Notes: a model not told the origin generated them from the letters alone. Shown: positions 1 to 7,552, numbered from the stretch's first letter. The stretch: DNA of 19,171 nt from an uncultured Beijerinckiaceae bacterium (GCA_937863205.1 CALMGA010000062.1:1-19171), one strand, 5' to 3'. Numbers and translations: made by a program.

Positions 1-283
1 GGTCGAACTGGTTGCCGGTCTGGTTCAGCGTGCCCTGGATCTGCAGCGAGCGGATGGCCGCCGTTTTCACGCCGAGGCCGAGCTGCGCGCCTTCGGGAAT
101 GGCACCCTGGCTGCCGCGGTTGGCGACGCCGTTCAAGCGCTGCGCCTCGTAGATGAGGTCGGTGAACTCGGCGCGGGACTTCTTGAACCCGGTGGTGTTG
201 ATGTTGGCGATGTTGTTGGCCACCACCTCGATGGCGGTGTTCTGCGCGTTCATGCCGGTGGCGGCGATGGCGAGGGCTCTCAT
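1..283 (-). CDS. flgG: Flagellar distal rod protein FlgG (5' part only; runs off the window)
   Basis: Only the first 94 or so codons are present, and the gene continues past the left edge. FlgG is the distal rod subunit of the flagellar drive shaft, exported by the flagellar type III apparatus. The translation begins [20 protein letters not shown] and continues with [20 protein letters not shown], the rod/hook N-terminal motif with the ANNIAN-x-NTTGFK core. After it come [10 protein letters not shown] and, further on, [17 protein letters not shown], which are typical of FlgG rather than FlgF. The ATG at 283 lies 10 nt after the fliE stop, so it is the last visible gene of a flgB-flgC-fliE-flgG operon. 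In related bacteria flgA and flgI usually follow; they would lie outside the window. Identity is very sure. Confidence 0.95.
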   Translation of the reverse strand, partial: MRALAIAATGMNAQNTAIEVVANNIANINTTGFKKSRAEFTDLIYEAQRLNGVANRGSQGAIPEGAQLGLGVKTAAIRSLQIQGTLNQTGNQFD

Positions 284-293
284 GGCGGCGCCC

Positions 294-608
294 TCAGATC
301 GGCATGCGGGAGATTTCCTGGAACGCCGTCACCGTCTTGTCGCGGACGGCCAGCGCAGTCTGCAGCGACTCCTGCGCCCCCATCACGGCCTCGACGACCG
401 ACTGCGTCGTCGCCTTGCCCTGGATGCCGTTGATCGAGGCGGCTTCGGAGGCCTTCATCTTGTCCACCGCGTCCTTCGAAAAGGAGGCGAGCACGGTTGA
501 GAAGCTGTCGCCGGTGGCGGCCGAGGTGGCGGCATTGGCGCCCAGCGCCTGCTTTGGTCCGAACACCGACGACAGGGCCGATGTGACGAGGGGAAGTGCG
601 GCGATCAT
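294..608 (-). CDS. fliE: Flagellar hook-basal body protein FliE
   Basis: This 104-residue protein matches the usual FliE length of about 100-110. FliE links the MS ring (FliF) to the proximal rod and is among the first substrates of the flagellar export gate. The C-terminal half carries the family pattern: [20 protein letters not shown] followed by [14 protein letters not shown], the conserved helix that ends in a QE(I/L)xRMPI-type tail. The N-terminal 35 residues are Ala/Ser-rich and variable, as is common. The ATG overlaps the flgC stop codon (ATGA at 605-608), so translation is probably coupled. The position between flgC and flgG is the standard alphaproteobacterial arrangement. No oddities seen. 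Confidence 0.95.
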   Translation of the reverse strand: MIAALPLVTSALSSVFGPKQALGANAATSAATGDSFSTVLASFSKDAVDKMKASEAASINGIQGKATTQSVVEAVMGAQESLQTALAVRDKTVTAFQEISRMPI

Positions 609-1027
609 GACGAGCCCTTGAGGAGGTCGATGGTCATCGAGATGAGATCGCGCGATTGCTTCACGACCTGGAGGTTGGCCTCGTAGGCGCGGTTGGCTTC
701 GCGCATGTCGGCCATCTCAAGAATAAGGTTAACATTGGGGATCTTTACGAATCCTTTCTCGTCCGCCGCCGGGTTGCCGGGGTCGAGTTCGCTCGAAAAC
801 GGCGTCCTGTCCGTGCCCACGGTGGACACGCGCACGACGTCGGCCTGCGAAGCCTCGTCGATCGCGCTCTCGAAGGTGATGGTCTTGCGCCGATAAGGGT
901 CGGCGCCCGGCGTGGCGCCGGTGGAACGGGCGTTGGCGATGTTCTCGGACGCGATCCGCATGCGCGCGGAGTTGGCCGACAGGCCCGACCCGGCGATGCT
1001 CATCGCCGCCTGCAGCGGATCGATCAT
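605..1027 (-). CDS. flgC: Flagellar proximal rod protein FlgC
   Basis: The product is 140 residues, a normal length for FlgC, one of the proximal rod proteins. The N-terminus [20 protein letters not shown] leads into [20 protein letters not shown], the family's SENIAN-A-(S/N)T rod motif. The C-terminus contains [20 protein letters not shown] and [16 protein letters not shown], the conserved coiled C-terminal helix shared by rod and hook proteins (ANRAYEAN). The open frame extends further upstream, but the ATG at 1027 gives the family N-terminus. A G-rich stretch (GGGGTGG) lies just before it. It follows flgB by 17 nt and overlaps fliE by 4 nt. Regulation is presumably from the flgB promoter. 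Confidence 0.95.
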   Translation of the reverse strand: MIDPLQAAMSIAGSGLSANSARMRIASENIANARSTGATPGADPYRRKTITFESAIDEASQADVVRVSTVGTDRTPFSSELDPGNPAADEKGFVKIPNVNLILEMADMREANRAYEANLQVVKQSRDLISMTIDLLKGSS

Positions 1028-1044
1028 CTTTGCCACCCCACCGC

Positions 1045-1431
1045 TTATTCCCTCAGGCTCGCCATCAGCATGGCGTGGAAGCTCTTCAACAGGTCGGTGG
1101 TGAGGGCGTAGTCGCGGTTGATCGCGCCGGCCTTGGTCATTTCGGTCTCGACGCCGACCTCGTTGCCGCTTTCGGTGGCATCGAAGCTGTCGCGCTCGCG
1201 GACCTCGACCGCCGCCCCGAGCCCGCTGGCACCGGAGGGTTCGATGTGGCCGGCGCTGGTCGAGGCCAGGGTCAGCTGGGTTTGCGCGAGCACGTCGGGA
1301 AAGGGCGCCACGTCCTTGGGCCGGTAGCCCGGCGTGTTGGCATTGGCGACGTTGCCGGCGACGACCGCCTGGCGGGCGGCGAGCCACTGGCTTTTCCGCG
1401 ATGCGAGATCCAGGAGATAGATCGGCTGCAT
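1045..1431 (-). CDS. flgB: Flagellar proximal rod protein FlgB
   Basis: The product is 128 residues if translation starts at the ATG at 1431. FlgB is the proximal rod protein next to FliE and the MS ring. The motif [20 protein letters not shown] (about residues 23-42) is the classical FlgB rod motif, and the C-terminal part [20 protein letters not shown] is the matching conserved helix. The open frame runs about 100 codons further upstream, but that extension is Arg/Pro/Gly-rich, resembles nothing in the family, and is rejected. The Shine-Dalgarno upstream of 1431 is weak. FlgB is the first gene of the operon and is divergent from the secreted-repeat gene at 1632, with 200 bp between the two starts that should hold its promoter. 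Confidence 0.93.
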   Translation of the reverse strand: MQPIYLLDLASRKSQWLAARQAVVAGNVANANTPGYRPKDVAPFPDVLAQTQLTLASTSAGHIEPSGASGLGAAVEVRERDSFDATESGNEVGVETEMTKAGAINRDYALTTDLLKSFHAMLMASLRE

Positions 1432-1469
1432 GTTCGAGCCCGTCGGACAACCCTGGCGACCGTCGCGCG

Positions 1470-1483
1470 CCGGGCTTGCCCGG
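1470..1483. promoter_or_regulatory. 14-bp palindrome in the flgB divergent promoter region
   Basis: CCGGGC-TT-GCCCGG is a perfect inverted repeat with 6-bp arms and a 2-bp centre. It lies 39 bp upstream of the flgB start, within the 200-bp gap between flgB and the divergent gene at 1632. The two-base centre makes an RNA hairpin unlikely and a protein-binding site possible. The surroundings are very GC-rich, so chance is a real alternative. No promoter hexamers could be assigned with confidence. Confidence 0.25.
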
Positions 1484-1631
1484 GGCTGGCGCCGGGGCCG
1501 GGGCCGCTCCGCCCAAAGCCTTACGCCGATGGTCTGGCAGACAGGCTCGCCGGAGCTTCCTACCATCATCCTCGACGCAAAAAGCGCTTCCGGCGCGGGG
1601 CCGCCGGACGTCGAGCCGTTCGGGAGTGGCC

Positions 1632-2120
1632 ATGGCATCCTTGCTGCAGCGAACGCATCGGCTCCGCGCGCCCCGTCCGATCCTGCTGGCGGGCGTGCTG
1701 GCCGCCTGCGCGGGGCAACCCGCCTTCGCCCCACCAGCCCTGGCGCAGGCCGACGACGGATGCCGATCCCCCTTCGTCTGGCGGGAAGCCTTTCCCGGCG
1801 ACCACGTCTGCGTGGTCCCGCGCACGCGCTCGCGGGCGGCGGCGGACAATGCCGTCGCCGACGCGCGGGTCAACCCGACCAATCACGACTACGGCCCCGA
1901 TACCTGCCGGTACGGCTACGTCTGGCGGGAAGCGCGGCGGAGCGACCACGTCTGCGTCGTCCCCGAAATCCGCGCCGAAGCGGCGCGCGACAATGCCGAC
2001 GCCGTCAACCGCACCCAGGCCAGCCTGTTGGCTCGCCAGCCGGCGAGGGTTCAGCAGGCCGGCTGCTGCCCGCAAAGCCTGCTGGTCTGCCTGCCGGCCG
2101 GCCGGCCGTGGTGCCGGTAG
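1632..2120 (+). CDS. Exported protein with two Cys-WREA-DHVCV repeats; function unknown
   Basis: This 162-residue protein has an N-terminal export signal: basic residues, then a hydrophobic run to [12 protein letters not shown]. The LAAC at 23-26 fits a lipobox, so it may be a lipoprotein. Otherwise signal peptidase I could cut near ALAQA at 36-40. Two copies of one motif follow, 48 residues apart. Copy 1 (44-79) starts [20 protein letters not shown] and copy 2 (92-127) starts [20 protein letters not shown]. Each then has an R-x(5-6)-A-x-DN-x-A segment. Each repeat holds two cysteines (C44/C60, C92/C108), a pattern suited to one disulfide per repeat. The C-terminal 20 residues add four more cysteines. 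I recall similar WREA/DHVCV repeats in uncharacterised actinobacterial and rhizobial secreted proteins, but know no function. The ATG at 1632 is chosen because it gives the signal peptide. Confidence 0.75.
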   Translation: MASLLQRTHRLRAPRPILLAGVLAACAGQPAFAPPALAQADDGCRSPFVWREAFPGDHVCVVPRTRSRAAADNAVADARVNPTNHDYGPDTCRYGYVWREARRSDHVCVVPEIRAEAARDNADAVNRTQASLLARQPARVQQAGCCPQSLLVCLPAGRPWCR

Positions 2121-2153
2121 GCCGCGGGACGTCGACGGCGGCTCCCCGCCCGC

Positions 2154-3461
2154 TCAGTCGCGGGCCGGCGCTTCGCGGCGCGCCTTGAGCGACTTGGGCG
2201 TGCGCTTGAAGCTTTCGCGTCGGCCAACCAGCGTGCGCAGGATGGAGGGCGCGTTGGACAGGGCGACGAAGATCATCGCCGGGGGCAGCAGCACCACCGT
2301 GGCGAAATAGCGCCAGATTGGACCGCGGCGCAGGCTCACGTAGGGCAGCAGCGTCATGCCGGCGGCGACCAGCACCACAAGCGCGGCCACCAGCGCGAGC
2401 GCGGGAAGATAGGGCTTGGCGTCGCCGCCGCGCAGCGCCACGCAGGCCAGCAGAGACACGATGCCGATCGCCGCGCAGGGATAGAAGGCCTGCACCAGGA
2501 TGAGGAAGCTCGCCGACAGCTTGAAGCCGAGCCGCCAGGGCGCGCGCCAGATCTGGCCCAGCAGCTTGCGGGCGACCTCCACGAAGCCGGTCGACCAGCG
2601 CCTTTGCTGGACGCGCCAATGCGACACCCGCTCCGGCACCAGGCCCGGCACGGCCGGCTCGCCGAGGTACAGCCCGCGCCAGCCGGCGAGCGCGACGCGC
2701 ACGGTGAGGTCGAGATCTTCCACGAGCGAGTCGGACGACCAGCCGCCGGCCTCGCGGATCGCCTCGCGCCGCCACACCCCGCCGGTGCCGTTGAACTGGA
2801 ACAGCCAGCCGGCGCGGTATCGCCCGGCCTGTTCCACCACGAAGTGGGCGTCCAGCATCAGGCCCTGCACGCGGGTCAGCAGGTTGGTGCGGTAGTTCGA
2901 GAACTCGCAGCGCGACTGCAGGAAGCCGGCGTCGGGGTCGGCGAGCAGCACCGGCACCACGTCGCGCAGCCAGTGCGGCGGCGGGCGGAAGTCGACGTCG
3001 AGCATGGCGATCAGCGGTTCGCCCGTCGCGGCGAGGCCCTCGGCCAGCGCCCCGGCCTTGAAGCCGACGCGGCGGCTCCGGTGGCGGTGCTCCACGATGT
3101 GGCCGGCGGCGGTCAGCTCGGCGGCTGCGGCGGCGACCATGGCGACGCTTTCGTCGGTGGAATCGTCCAGGATCTGGATGCGCAGCCTGTCGCGCGGCCA
3201 GTCCAGGCCCGCCGCCGCCCGCAGCGCCTCGATGGCCACCTCGTGCTCGTTGAAGACGGGGATCTGCAGCAGAACCGCCGGCAGGTTCGCTTCCGGCAAA
3301 AAGGCGCGGGGCAGGTGGTTGCGCCAGTGCGGCGGGCCCAGCAGGTCGTAGAGCTTGACGCCGATCAAAGCGAGGAAGCCGCCGGCCACCATCACCAGCC
3401 CGGCGACGGACAGGGCGAGGCCGGTTTCGAAAAAGCCGAGAAGGAGCCGGTACAAGGTCAC
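2154..3461 (-). CDS. Family 2 membrane glycosyltransferase (processive, CslA/cellulose-synthase-like)
   Basis: The product is 435 residues. It probably transfers sugars from a nucleotide-sugar donor to a growing beta-linked polysaccharide at the inner membrane. One N-terminal membrane segment (about 12-37) precedes the GT-A domain, which begins LPAVLLQIPVFNEHEV (60-75). Catalytic signatures are DDSTD (99-103), the metal-binding D-x-D in AMLDVDFRPP (155-157), ED in SLVEDLDL (248-249) and Q-x-x-R-W (285-289, QQRRW). The last is the hallmark of processive GT2 enzymes. Several hydrophobic segments (about 315-340, 352-375 and 385-402) follow. The overall plan resembles glucomannan synthase-like GT2 enzymes, but the product cannot be told from sequence. 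The start is GTG at 3461, with an in-frame stop two codons upstream and a weak RBS. It lies downstream of ppa on the same strand, with a 133-bp gap. Confidence 0.88.
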   Translation of the reverse strand: MTLYRLLLGFFETGLALSVAGLVMVAGGFLALIGVKLYDLLGPPHWRNHLPRAFLPEANLPAVLLQIPVFNEHEVAIEALRAAAGLDWPRDRLRIQILDDSTDESVAMVAAAAAELTAAGHIVEHRHRSRRVGFKAGALAEGLAATGEPLIAMLDVDFRPPPHWLRDVVPVLLADPDAGFLQSRCEFSNYRTNLLTRVQGLMLDAHFVVEQAGRYRAGWLFQFNGTGGVWRREAIREAGGWSSDSLVEDLDLTVRVALAGWRGLYLGEPAVPGLVPERVSHWRVQQRRWSTGFVEVARKLLGQIWRAPWRLGFKLSASFLILVQAFYPCAAIGIVSLLACVALRGGDAKPYLPALALVAALVVLVAAGMTLLPYVSLRRGPIWRYFATVVLLPPAMIFVALSNAPSILRTLVGRRESFKRTPKSLKARREAPARD

Positions 3462-3548
3462 GAGCTAAGGTCCGCGCGGAGGCGCCGGACGGACCCGCTT
3501 CAGCCGATCCGCTCGGCAGCGTGCCCTCGCCCATCACCGTGGCCTCTT

Positions 3549-3589
3549 GAGGGCAGGACCCGCATCGGATCGGGGGATCAAACGCCCTC
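3549..3589 (-). terminator. Possible terminator or attenuator hairpin after ppa
   Basis: GAGGGC (3549-3554) and GCCCTC (3584-3589) form a 6-bp inverted repeat only 5 nt beyond the ppa stop codon. A weaker inner pairing GACCCG/CGGG lies in the loop. There is no T-run, so a rho-independent role is uncertain. Confidence 0.3.
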
Positions 3590-3594
3590 GGACC

Positions 3595-4131
3595 TCAGAC
3601 GCCCTTGGACTTGACCCGCTCCATCGATTCGACGATCAGCGACTTGGCCTTGTCGGCGTCGCCCCAGCCGGAGATCTTCACCCACTTGCTCGGTTCAAGG
3701 TCCTTGTAGTGCTCGAAGAAGTGCCGGACCTGCTGCAAGGTGATGTCGGGCAGGTCGGTGTAGTTCAGCACCCGCTCGTATCGCCTCGTCAGCTTGGGCA
3801 CGGGAACCGCGAGGATCTTCTCGTCGGTGCCGGCCTCGTCCTGCATCATCAGCACCCCCACCGGGCGGCAGGAGATCACCGCGCCGGGCACGATCGCGCG
3901 GGTGTTGCACACGATCACGTCGCAGGGGTCGCCGTCCTCCGACAGGGTGTGCGGAATGAAGCCGTAGTTCCCGGGATAGCGCATGGAGGTGTACAGGAAG
4001 CGGTCGACCACCAGCGCGCCCGAGGCCTTGTCCATCTCGTACTTGATCGGCTCGCCGCCGATCGGCACCTCGATGACGACGTTGACGTCCTCGGGAGGAT
4101 TTCTGCCGATCGAAAGCTTCGAAATGTCCAT
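3595..4131 (-). CDS. ppa: Inorganic pyrophosphatase (family I, soluble)
   Basis: This cytoplasmic enzyme hydrolyses pyrophosphate to two phosphates, pulling biosynthetic reactions forward. At 178 residues it has the normal bacterial family I length. The active-site signature DGDPCDV is at 66-72. By alignment from memory with the E. coli enzyme, every metal and substrate residue is present: E21, K30, E32, R44, Y56, D66, D68, D71, D98, D103, K105, Y142 and K143, each one position beyond the E. coli number. The ATG at 4131 follows GGAGACGG at good RBS spacing. The GT2 gene is downstream on the same strand and the GNAT gene ends 87 bp upstream. Co-transcription with the glycosyltransferase is possible but not required. 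Confidence 0.97.
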   Translation of the reverse strand: MDISKLSIGRNPPEDVNVVIEVPIGGEPIKYEMDKASGALVVDRFLYTSMRYPGNYGFIPHTLSEDGDPCDVIVCNTRAIVPGAVISCRPVGVLMMQDEAGTDEKILAVPVPKLTRRYERVLNYTDLPDITLQQVRHFFEHYKDLEPSKWVKISGWGDADKAKSLIVESMERVKSKGV

Positions 4132-4218
4132 GGCCGTCTCCGCACGCCGCGGGCCGTGCCTAGCAGAGGCGCCGGCAGGGGAAAAGCCGATGTTCGACGG
4201 AGGTGCGGCGACGCCGGC

Positions 4219-4725
4219 CTAATCGAAGGCGAAGGCGACGCGGGCGCGCATTTCCGAGCCGAAGCGCTCCTGCGCTTCGCGCACGAACTTGCCGCCCAGG
4301 CGGCGATAGAAGGCCAGCGCCCGCTCGTTGTCGGCGAGCGCCCACACGATCACCGAACGGTAGCCGTGGTCGATGAGATCGTTGCGGGCGACCTCGAACA
4401 AGCGGCGGCCGAAGCCGAGCCCCTGGAATTCTGGGGCGATGTAGAGCTCGAAGACTTCGGCGCCGTAGGGCATGGACGGCACGCGGTTGCGGCCGTAGCT
4501 GGCGTATCCGCCGATGGTTTCGTCGAAGTCGAGCACCACCAACCGCGACTTGCGCACGATCGCCGAATGCCACCACGCCGGCCCGCGCCGGGCGATCATC
4601 TTTTCGAGTTCGCGACCGGGAATGATGCCGCGATAAGCGTCCCGCCAAGCGGCGTCATGCACTTCCGCGATGCCCTGCGCGTCGTCTTCCCTGGCATTGC
4701 GGATGGTGATGAGCGTCTCGACCAT
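4219..4725 (-). CDS. GNAT family N-acetyltransferase, substrate unknown
   Basis: The 168-residue product is a single GNAT domain, which transfers an acetyl group from acetyl-CoA to an amine. Motif A, the acetyl-CoA pyrophosphate loop, is at about 94-112: LYIAPEFQGLGFGRRLFE, with the Q-G-x-G-x-G/R pattern. Motif B is NERALAFYRRLGG (133-145), typical of small-molecule or ribosomal-type GNATs. The N-terminus IRNAREDDAQGIAEVHDAAW is the usual first helix. I cannot assign a substrate. The ATG at 4725 has no clear Shine-Dalgarno sequence. Just upstream is an inverted repeat, GCTTGC (4739-4744) with GCAAGC (4758-4763), which might be an operator or hairpin. The next gene upstream ends at 4828. Confidence 0.88.
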   Translation of the reverse strand: MVETLITIRNAREDDAQGIAEVHDAAWRDAYRGIIPGRELEKMIARRGPAWWHSAIVRKSRLVVLDFDETIGGYASYGRNRVPSMPYGAEVFELYIAPEFQGLGFGRRLFEVARNDLIDHGYRSVIVWALADNERALAFYRRLGGKFVREAQERFGSEMRARVAFAFD

Positions 4726-4827
4726 GGCGCGATGTTAGGCTTGCTTCCCGGCCCGCCGCAAGCAGATTTAAGGGCCTGGTCGGCAGGGCCGCGGTCAGGC
4801 TTGTCGCACCCGCCCGGCTCAGCCGCT

Positions 4828-6093
4828 TCAACCCTGTAGCCCTTCCAGAGAGGGCCTCGTGCCGCGGCTCGCCCGCGCCAGAAGGCCGAAGCCGACCGCC
4901 TGCAGGCTGACCAGGGTGATGAACCAAAGCTCCGCCGTGGCGACGCCGAGAACGGCCACGCTCAGCACCGCCGAAAGGCCGCCGACCAGCGCCGGCGCGA
5001 CCACATCGGCCGCCCGCCCGGCGGCCAGCAGGGCAAGGGCGAACAAGGCGGCAAAGGCGCCGGCCCCGAGCACGCCGAAGTCGTACCATACTTCAAACAG
5101 CACCGAGCGCGGCGCGTGCGGCGGCAGGAGCCCGGCGAGAACCCCGAGATGGGCGCTGTCGAGCCCGTGTCCGGTGATCAGGCGGGCGGGGTCGCCGAGC
5201 ACGAGGCCGCGCCAATCCACCATCGCCGCCACCGTGCTTCGCCCAACCGCCGGGATCGCCTGCGCCAGCGGCGCCAGCGCCAGCGGCAACAACGGCGCCG
5301 TCATCACAAGAACGGCGAAGGCGGCGGCGGCGAGGACGGCGGTGCGCCGGGACGAGCTCGCGGAGAATGGATGCGCGGACGCGGAGGAGGTTCCGGCGGC
5401 GGCGGCGAAGGCGACGGCGGCGACGGCGAACACGGCCGCCGCGAGCTGCGCCGAGGCGGCGAGCAGGGTGGCGACCACCAGCACCGACAAGGCCGACGCC
5501 CAGCGCCAGCGGCCGAACAGGCCCAGCGCCCCCAACGCCGGCCAAACCAGCACGACAAGGGTGATGGCCGAGCTTTCCACGAGCGAGGCGTCGAACTCGG
5601 TACCGCCGCGGAACGAGGCCGGCCCGGCCAGCGCCAGGCCGCCGGTGGCGACGGCGGTCACCGCCGTTCCGGCCGGCAGCAGACCCAGCGTCGGCGAAGC
5701 GCGCCGCTCGGGAAGATGGGCGATCACCACCGCCGCGAGCAGCGCCGTCGCCGCCGTCGCGAGCAGGCGCGGGGCGGCCACCTCGGGGAACGGCGTCCAG
5801 CTGAGCGACAGGGCCGCCCAGCCGGCCAGGAACAGGGCGAGGCATCCCATTGGTGCGGCCAGCGCGCGACGCAGCGCCCGCAGCCCGTCGGCGGAAATGG
5901 AAAGCGCATAAGCCGAGCCCAGGATGGCGGCGCCGACCGGAAGGGCGATCAGCAGGGCGCGACGCGACAGCACGCTGGTGAGCGGGGCGCCGACCATCAG
6001 CACCGCCAGCCCGAACCAGCCGAGCAGGCGCGCCGCGTCCTTGGCTGGATCAAAGGGTGCCGGCACGGCCGGCCGTCGCGTTTCGCGGATCAC
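4828..6093 (-). CDS. O-antigen ligase/polymerase-like polytopic membrane protein
   Basis: The product is 421 residues with about ten hydrophobic segments separated by short loops, the layout of the WaaL/Wzy superfamily, which joins or polymerises lipid-linked glycans on the periplasmic face. Supporting marks are LSLSWTPFPEVA (about 95-106), the usual end of an early transmembrane helix, and a large periplasmic loop with ITGHGLDSA (306-314) followed by PPHAPRSVLFEVWYDFGVLG (324-343). This matches the family's G-x-G-...-PHN-x-x-L-x-x-x-x-x-x-G-x-x-G region, with a candidate catalytic H326. The start is GTG at 6093, with GGAGG and AGG stretches upstream. With the GT2 gene downstream it suggests a surface polysaccharide function. 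The exact role (ligase or polymerase) is open. Confidence 0.78.
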   Translation of the reverse strand: MIRETRRPAVPAPFDPAKDAARLLGWFGLAVLMVGAPLTSVLSRRALLIALPVGAAILGSAYALSISADGLRALRRALAAPMGCLALFLAGWAALSLSWTPFPEVAAPRLLATAATALLAAVVIAHLPERRASPTLGLLPAGTAVTAVATGGLALAGPASFRGGTEFDASLVESSAITLVVLVWPALGALGLFGRWRWASALSVLVVATLLAASAQLAAAVFAVAAVAFAAAAGTSSASAHPFSASSSRRTAVLAAAAFAVLVMTAPLLPLALAPLAQAIPAVGRSTVAAMVDWRGLVLGDPARLITGHGLDSAHLGVLAGLLPPHAPRSVLFEVWYDFGVLGAGAFAALFALALLAAGRAADVVAPALVGGLSAVLSVAVLGVATAELWFITLVSLQAVGFGLLARASRGTRPSLEGLQG

Positions 6094-6379
6094 CGGCTGA
6101 ACCTATCCTCCCCGACCAGAGGCGAGTCGTGCCCATCTATCACGGCTGGTGCGAGCAACGGGCGTGACCGCATCCGCCGCGGCTACCCCTTCGGACCGGG
6201 GCGCTTCCGCTCGGCCGGCCCCCGACCTTCGGCTCGGCGGCGCTTCCCCACCGGTCCGCGGCAAGCGTTTCGCAACGATGCTTCCCGATGATTCGCGTCC
6301 GGCGACCCGCTCGCTTGAAGGTCGATACGTCAGGTGTTGCATGCTCCCAATTGATGAGGAGACGGATCCGGAGTCCCCA

Positions 6380-6415
6380 ACCCATGCGGTAAAGGCTATG
6401 GGTCACATCATGGGT
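6380..6415 (+). promoter_or_regulatory. Candidate LysR operator: ACCCAT-N12-ATGGGT-N6-ATGGGT
   Basis: ACCCAT (6380-6385) forms an inverted repeat with ATGGGT (6398-6403), and a second ATGGGT lies at 6410-6415. The cluster ends 38 bp before the LysR start codon, a usual place for LysR autoregulatory sites, which are imperfect dyads of this size. The centre is AT-richer than its surroundings. Assignment as an operator is inference. Confidence 0.4.
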
Positions 6416-6441
6416 GCGGGCGCCAACCTGCTTTTTTGGGC

Positions 6442-6445
6442 GAGG
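6442..6445 (+). promoter_or_regulatory. Ribosome binding site fixing the GTG start of the LysR gene
   Basis: GAGG (part of GGGCGAGG, 6438-6445) lies 8 nt before GTG 6454. The alternative TTG at 6436 has a T-run and no Shine-Dalgarno upstream. The GTG also gives the expected family N-terminus VDWDKLRIF. Confidence 0.6.
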
Positions 6446-6453
6446 TCGAACAG

Positions 6454-7347
6454 GTGGATTGGGACAAGCTGCGCATCTTCCACGCGGCGGCCGAGGCGGG
6501 ATCGTTCACCCATGCCGGCGATGCGCTCAATCTCAGCCAATCGGCGGTGAGCCGCCAGGTCAGCGCCCTGGAGCGCGACCTGCAAACGCCGCTGTTCCAC
6601 CGCCACGCCCGCGGCCTGATGCTGACCGAACAGGGCGAGGACCTGTTCCGCACCGTGCAGGACGTCATCTCCAAGCTCGACGCCACCCGCTCGCGCCTGA
6701 CCGACAGCCGGGAACGTCCCAAGGGCGAGCTGCGCATCACCACCAATCTCGGCTTCGGAACCGGCTGGCTGACGCCCCGGCTGAAGGGCTTTCTCGACAG
6801 CTACCCCGACGTGAAGATCAAGCTGATGCTGACCGACGACGACCTCGACCTCGGCATGCGCGAGGCCGACATCGCCATCCGCCTGCGCGAGCCGGCGCAG
6901 CCCGACCTGATCCGCCGGCGCCTGTTCACCCTGTCCTATCACCTTTACGCCTCGCAAACCTACGTGAAGGAGCACGGGGCGCCGCAGACCCTGGACGAAC
7001 TGGACAATCACCGCCTGCTGAGCCTGACCTTTGCCGGAGCGAGCTTCCTCGTCGACAACCTGAACGCCCACCTCTACGTCGACCGCGGCGCCAAGAACCC
7101 GCGTGCCGCCGCCTTCACCGTCAACAACATCCCGGCCCTGTACCGGGCGGTGAGCGACGGACTGGGCATCGCCACCCTGCCGGACTACCTCGTCGACCAG
7201 AACAGCGAGTTGATCGTGCTGATGCCGCAGGCGGTGGGGCCGGAGCTCGACGTGTTCTTCGTCTACGCCGAGGAAATGAAGCATGTCGCCCGAGTGCAGG
7301 TGTTCCGCGACTATCTCGTGGAGGCGGCACGGCGCTGGCGAACCTGA
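6454..7347 (+). CDS. LysR-type transcriptional regulator, LsrB-like
   Basis: The product is 297 residues, standard for LysR regulators. The N-terminal winged helix-turn-helix is at about 2-60: DWDKLRIFHAAAEAGSFTHA, then NLSQSAVSRQVSALERDLQT and LFHRHARGLMLTEQGE. The C-terminal part is the periplasmic-binding-like effector domain, with RITTNLGFGTGWLTPRLKGF opening it and GLGIATLPDYLV near its end. The opening DWDKLRIFHAAAEAGSFTHA closely resembles, from memory, LsrB of Sinorhizobium/Agrobacterium, a redox and lipopolysaccharide regulator. Unlike LsrB as I recall it, this protein has no cysteine at all, so a thiol redox switch is excluded. It is divergent from the O-antigen-ligase-like gene, a possible target. 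Start choice GTG 6454 rests on the RBS and family N-terminus. Confidence 0.88.
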   Translation: MDWDKLRIFHAAAEAGSFTHAGDALNLSQSAVSRQVSALERDLQTPLFHRHARGLMLTEQGEDLFRTVQDVISKLDATRSRLTDSRERPKGELRITTNLGFGTGWLTPRLKGFLDSYPDVKIKLMLTDDDLDLGMREADIAIRLREPAQPDLIRRRLFTLSYHLYASQTYVKEHGAPQTLDELDNHRLLSLTFAGASFLVDNLNAHLYVDRGAKNPRAAAFTVNNIPALYRAVSDGLGIATLPDYLVDQNSELIVLMPQAVGPELDVFFVYAEEMKHVARVQVFRDYLVEAARRWRT

Positions 7348-7439
7348 CGCTTGGGACGGAAGCGCCGGCCCAGTGCGGCAGGTGCTCCCCCGCACGCACG
7401 ACGGTGCTTGGCCGGGTATCTTCCCGCGCCGAGCGGGAA

Positions 7440-7552
7440 CTCGGCATCGCATCGCGAGGTGCGCAGCGATTTTCGGATCAAGCCCGATACGAAACAACAG
7501 CCTGGAGCATCGGACCGAAAAGTGCGAAGCGGTTTTCGGACGAAGTCGATGC
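7440..7552. repeat. Palindromic intergenic repeat, module A, one degraded and one good copy
   Basis: The good copy (7507-7552) has nested arms: GCATCG (7507-7512) with CGATGC (7547-7552), and CCGAAAA (7515-7521) with TTTTCGG (7533-7539). A degraded copy (about 7440-7492) keeps mainly the right half, including GATTTTCGGATCAAGCCCGAT. The same architecture recurs at 19024-19069. From memory it resembles the abundant rhizobial elements built on CCGAAAAGTG...GGTTTTCGG. It lies between the LysR gene and the small gene at 7598. Confidence 0.75.

Larger units (their letters stand above)
6094..6453. other. 360-bp intergenic region between divergent O-antigen-ligase-like and LysR genes
   Basis: No convincing gene is seen. 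Short open frames here lack coding character and family matches. The region holds an 8-bp inverted repeat, CGGACCGG (6192-6199) with CCGGTCCG (6251-6258), around a GC-rich loop. It also holds an ACCCAT/ATGGGT repeat cluster near the LysR start, listed separately. A weak TTGAAG-N17-TGCATG pair (6315-6343) is too poor to call a promoter. Both flanking genes should start transcription from here. Confidence 0.6.

Noticed and set aside
1030..2310. Long plus-strand open frame of 426 codons across flgB and the secreted-repeat gene
   Set aside because: Its translation is Arg/Pro/Gly/Ala-rich with no family features and runs antisense to flgB; it is a GC-rich shadow frame.
2005..3537. Minus-strand frame of 510 codons over the glycosyltransferase
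   Set aside because: It is a shifted shadow: the other minus frame holds all GT2 catalytic motifs, and this one is Arg/Gly-rich without motifs.
3547..4839. Plus-strand frame of 430 codons antisense to ppa and the GNAT gene
   Set aside because: Both minus-strand genes are certain by motif. The antisense product is His/Val/Arg-rich noise.
5116..6291. Plus-strand frame antisense to the O-antigen-ligase-like gene
   Set aside because: The product is extremely Arg/Gly/Gln-rich low complexity, as expected opposite an Ala/Leu-rich membrane protein.
6315..6343. TTGAAG-N17-TGCATG as the LysR promoter
   Set aside because: The -10 match is too poor to distinguish from chance.
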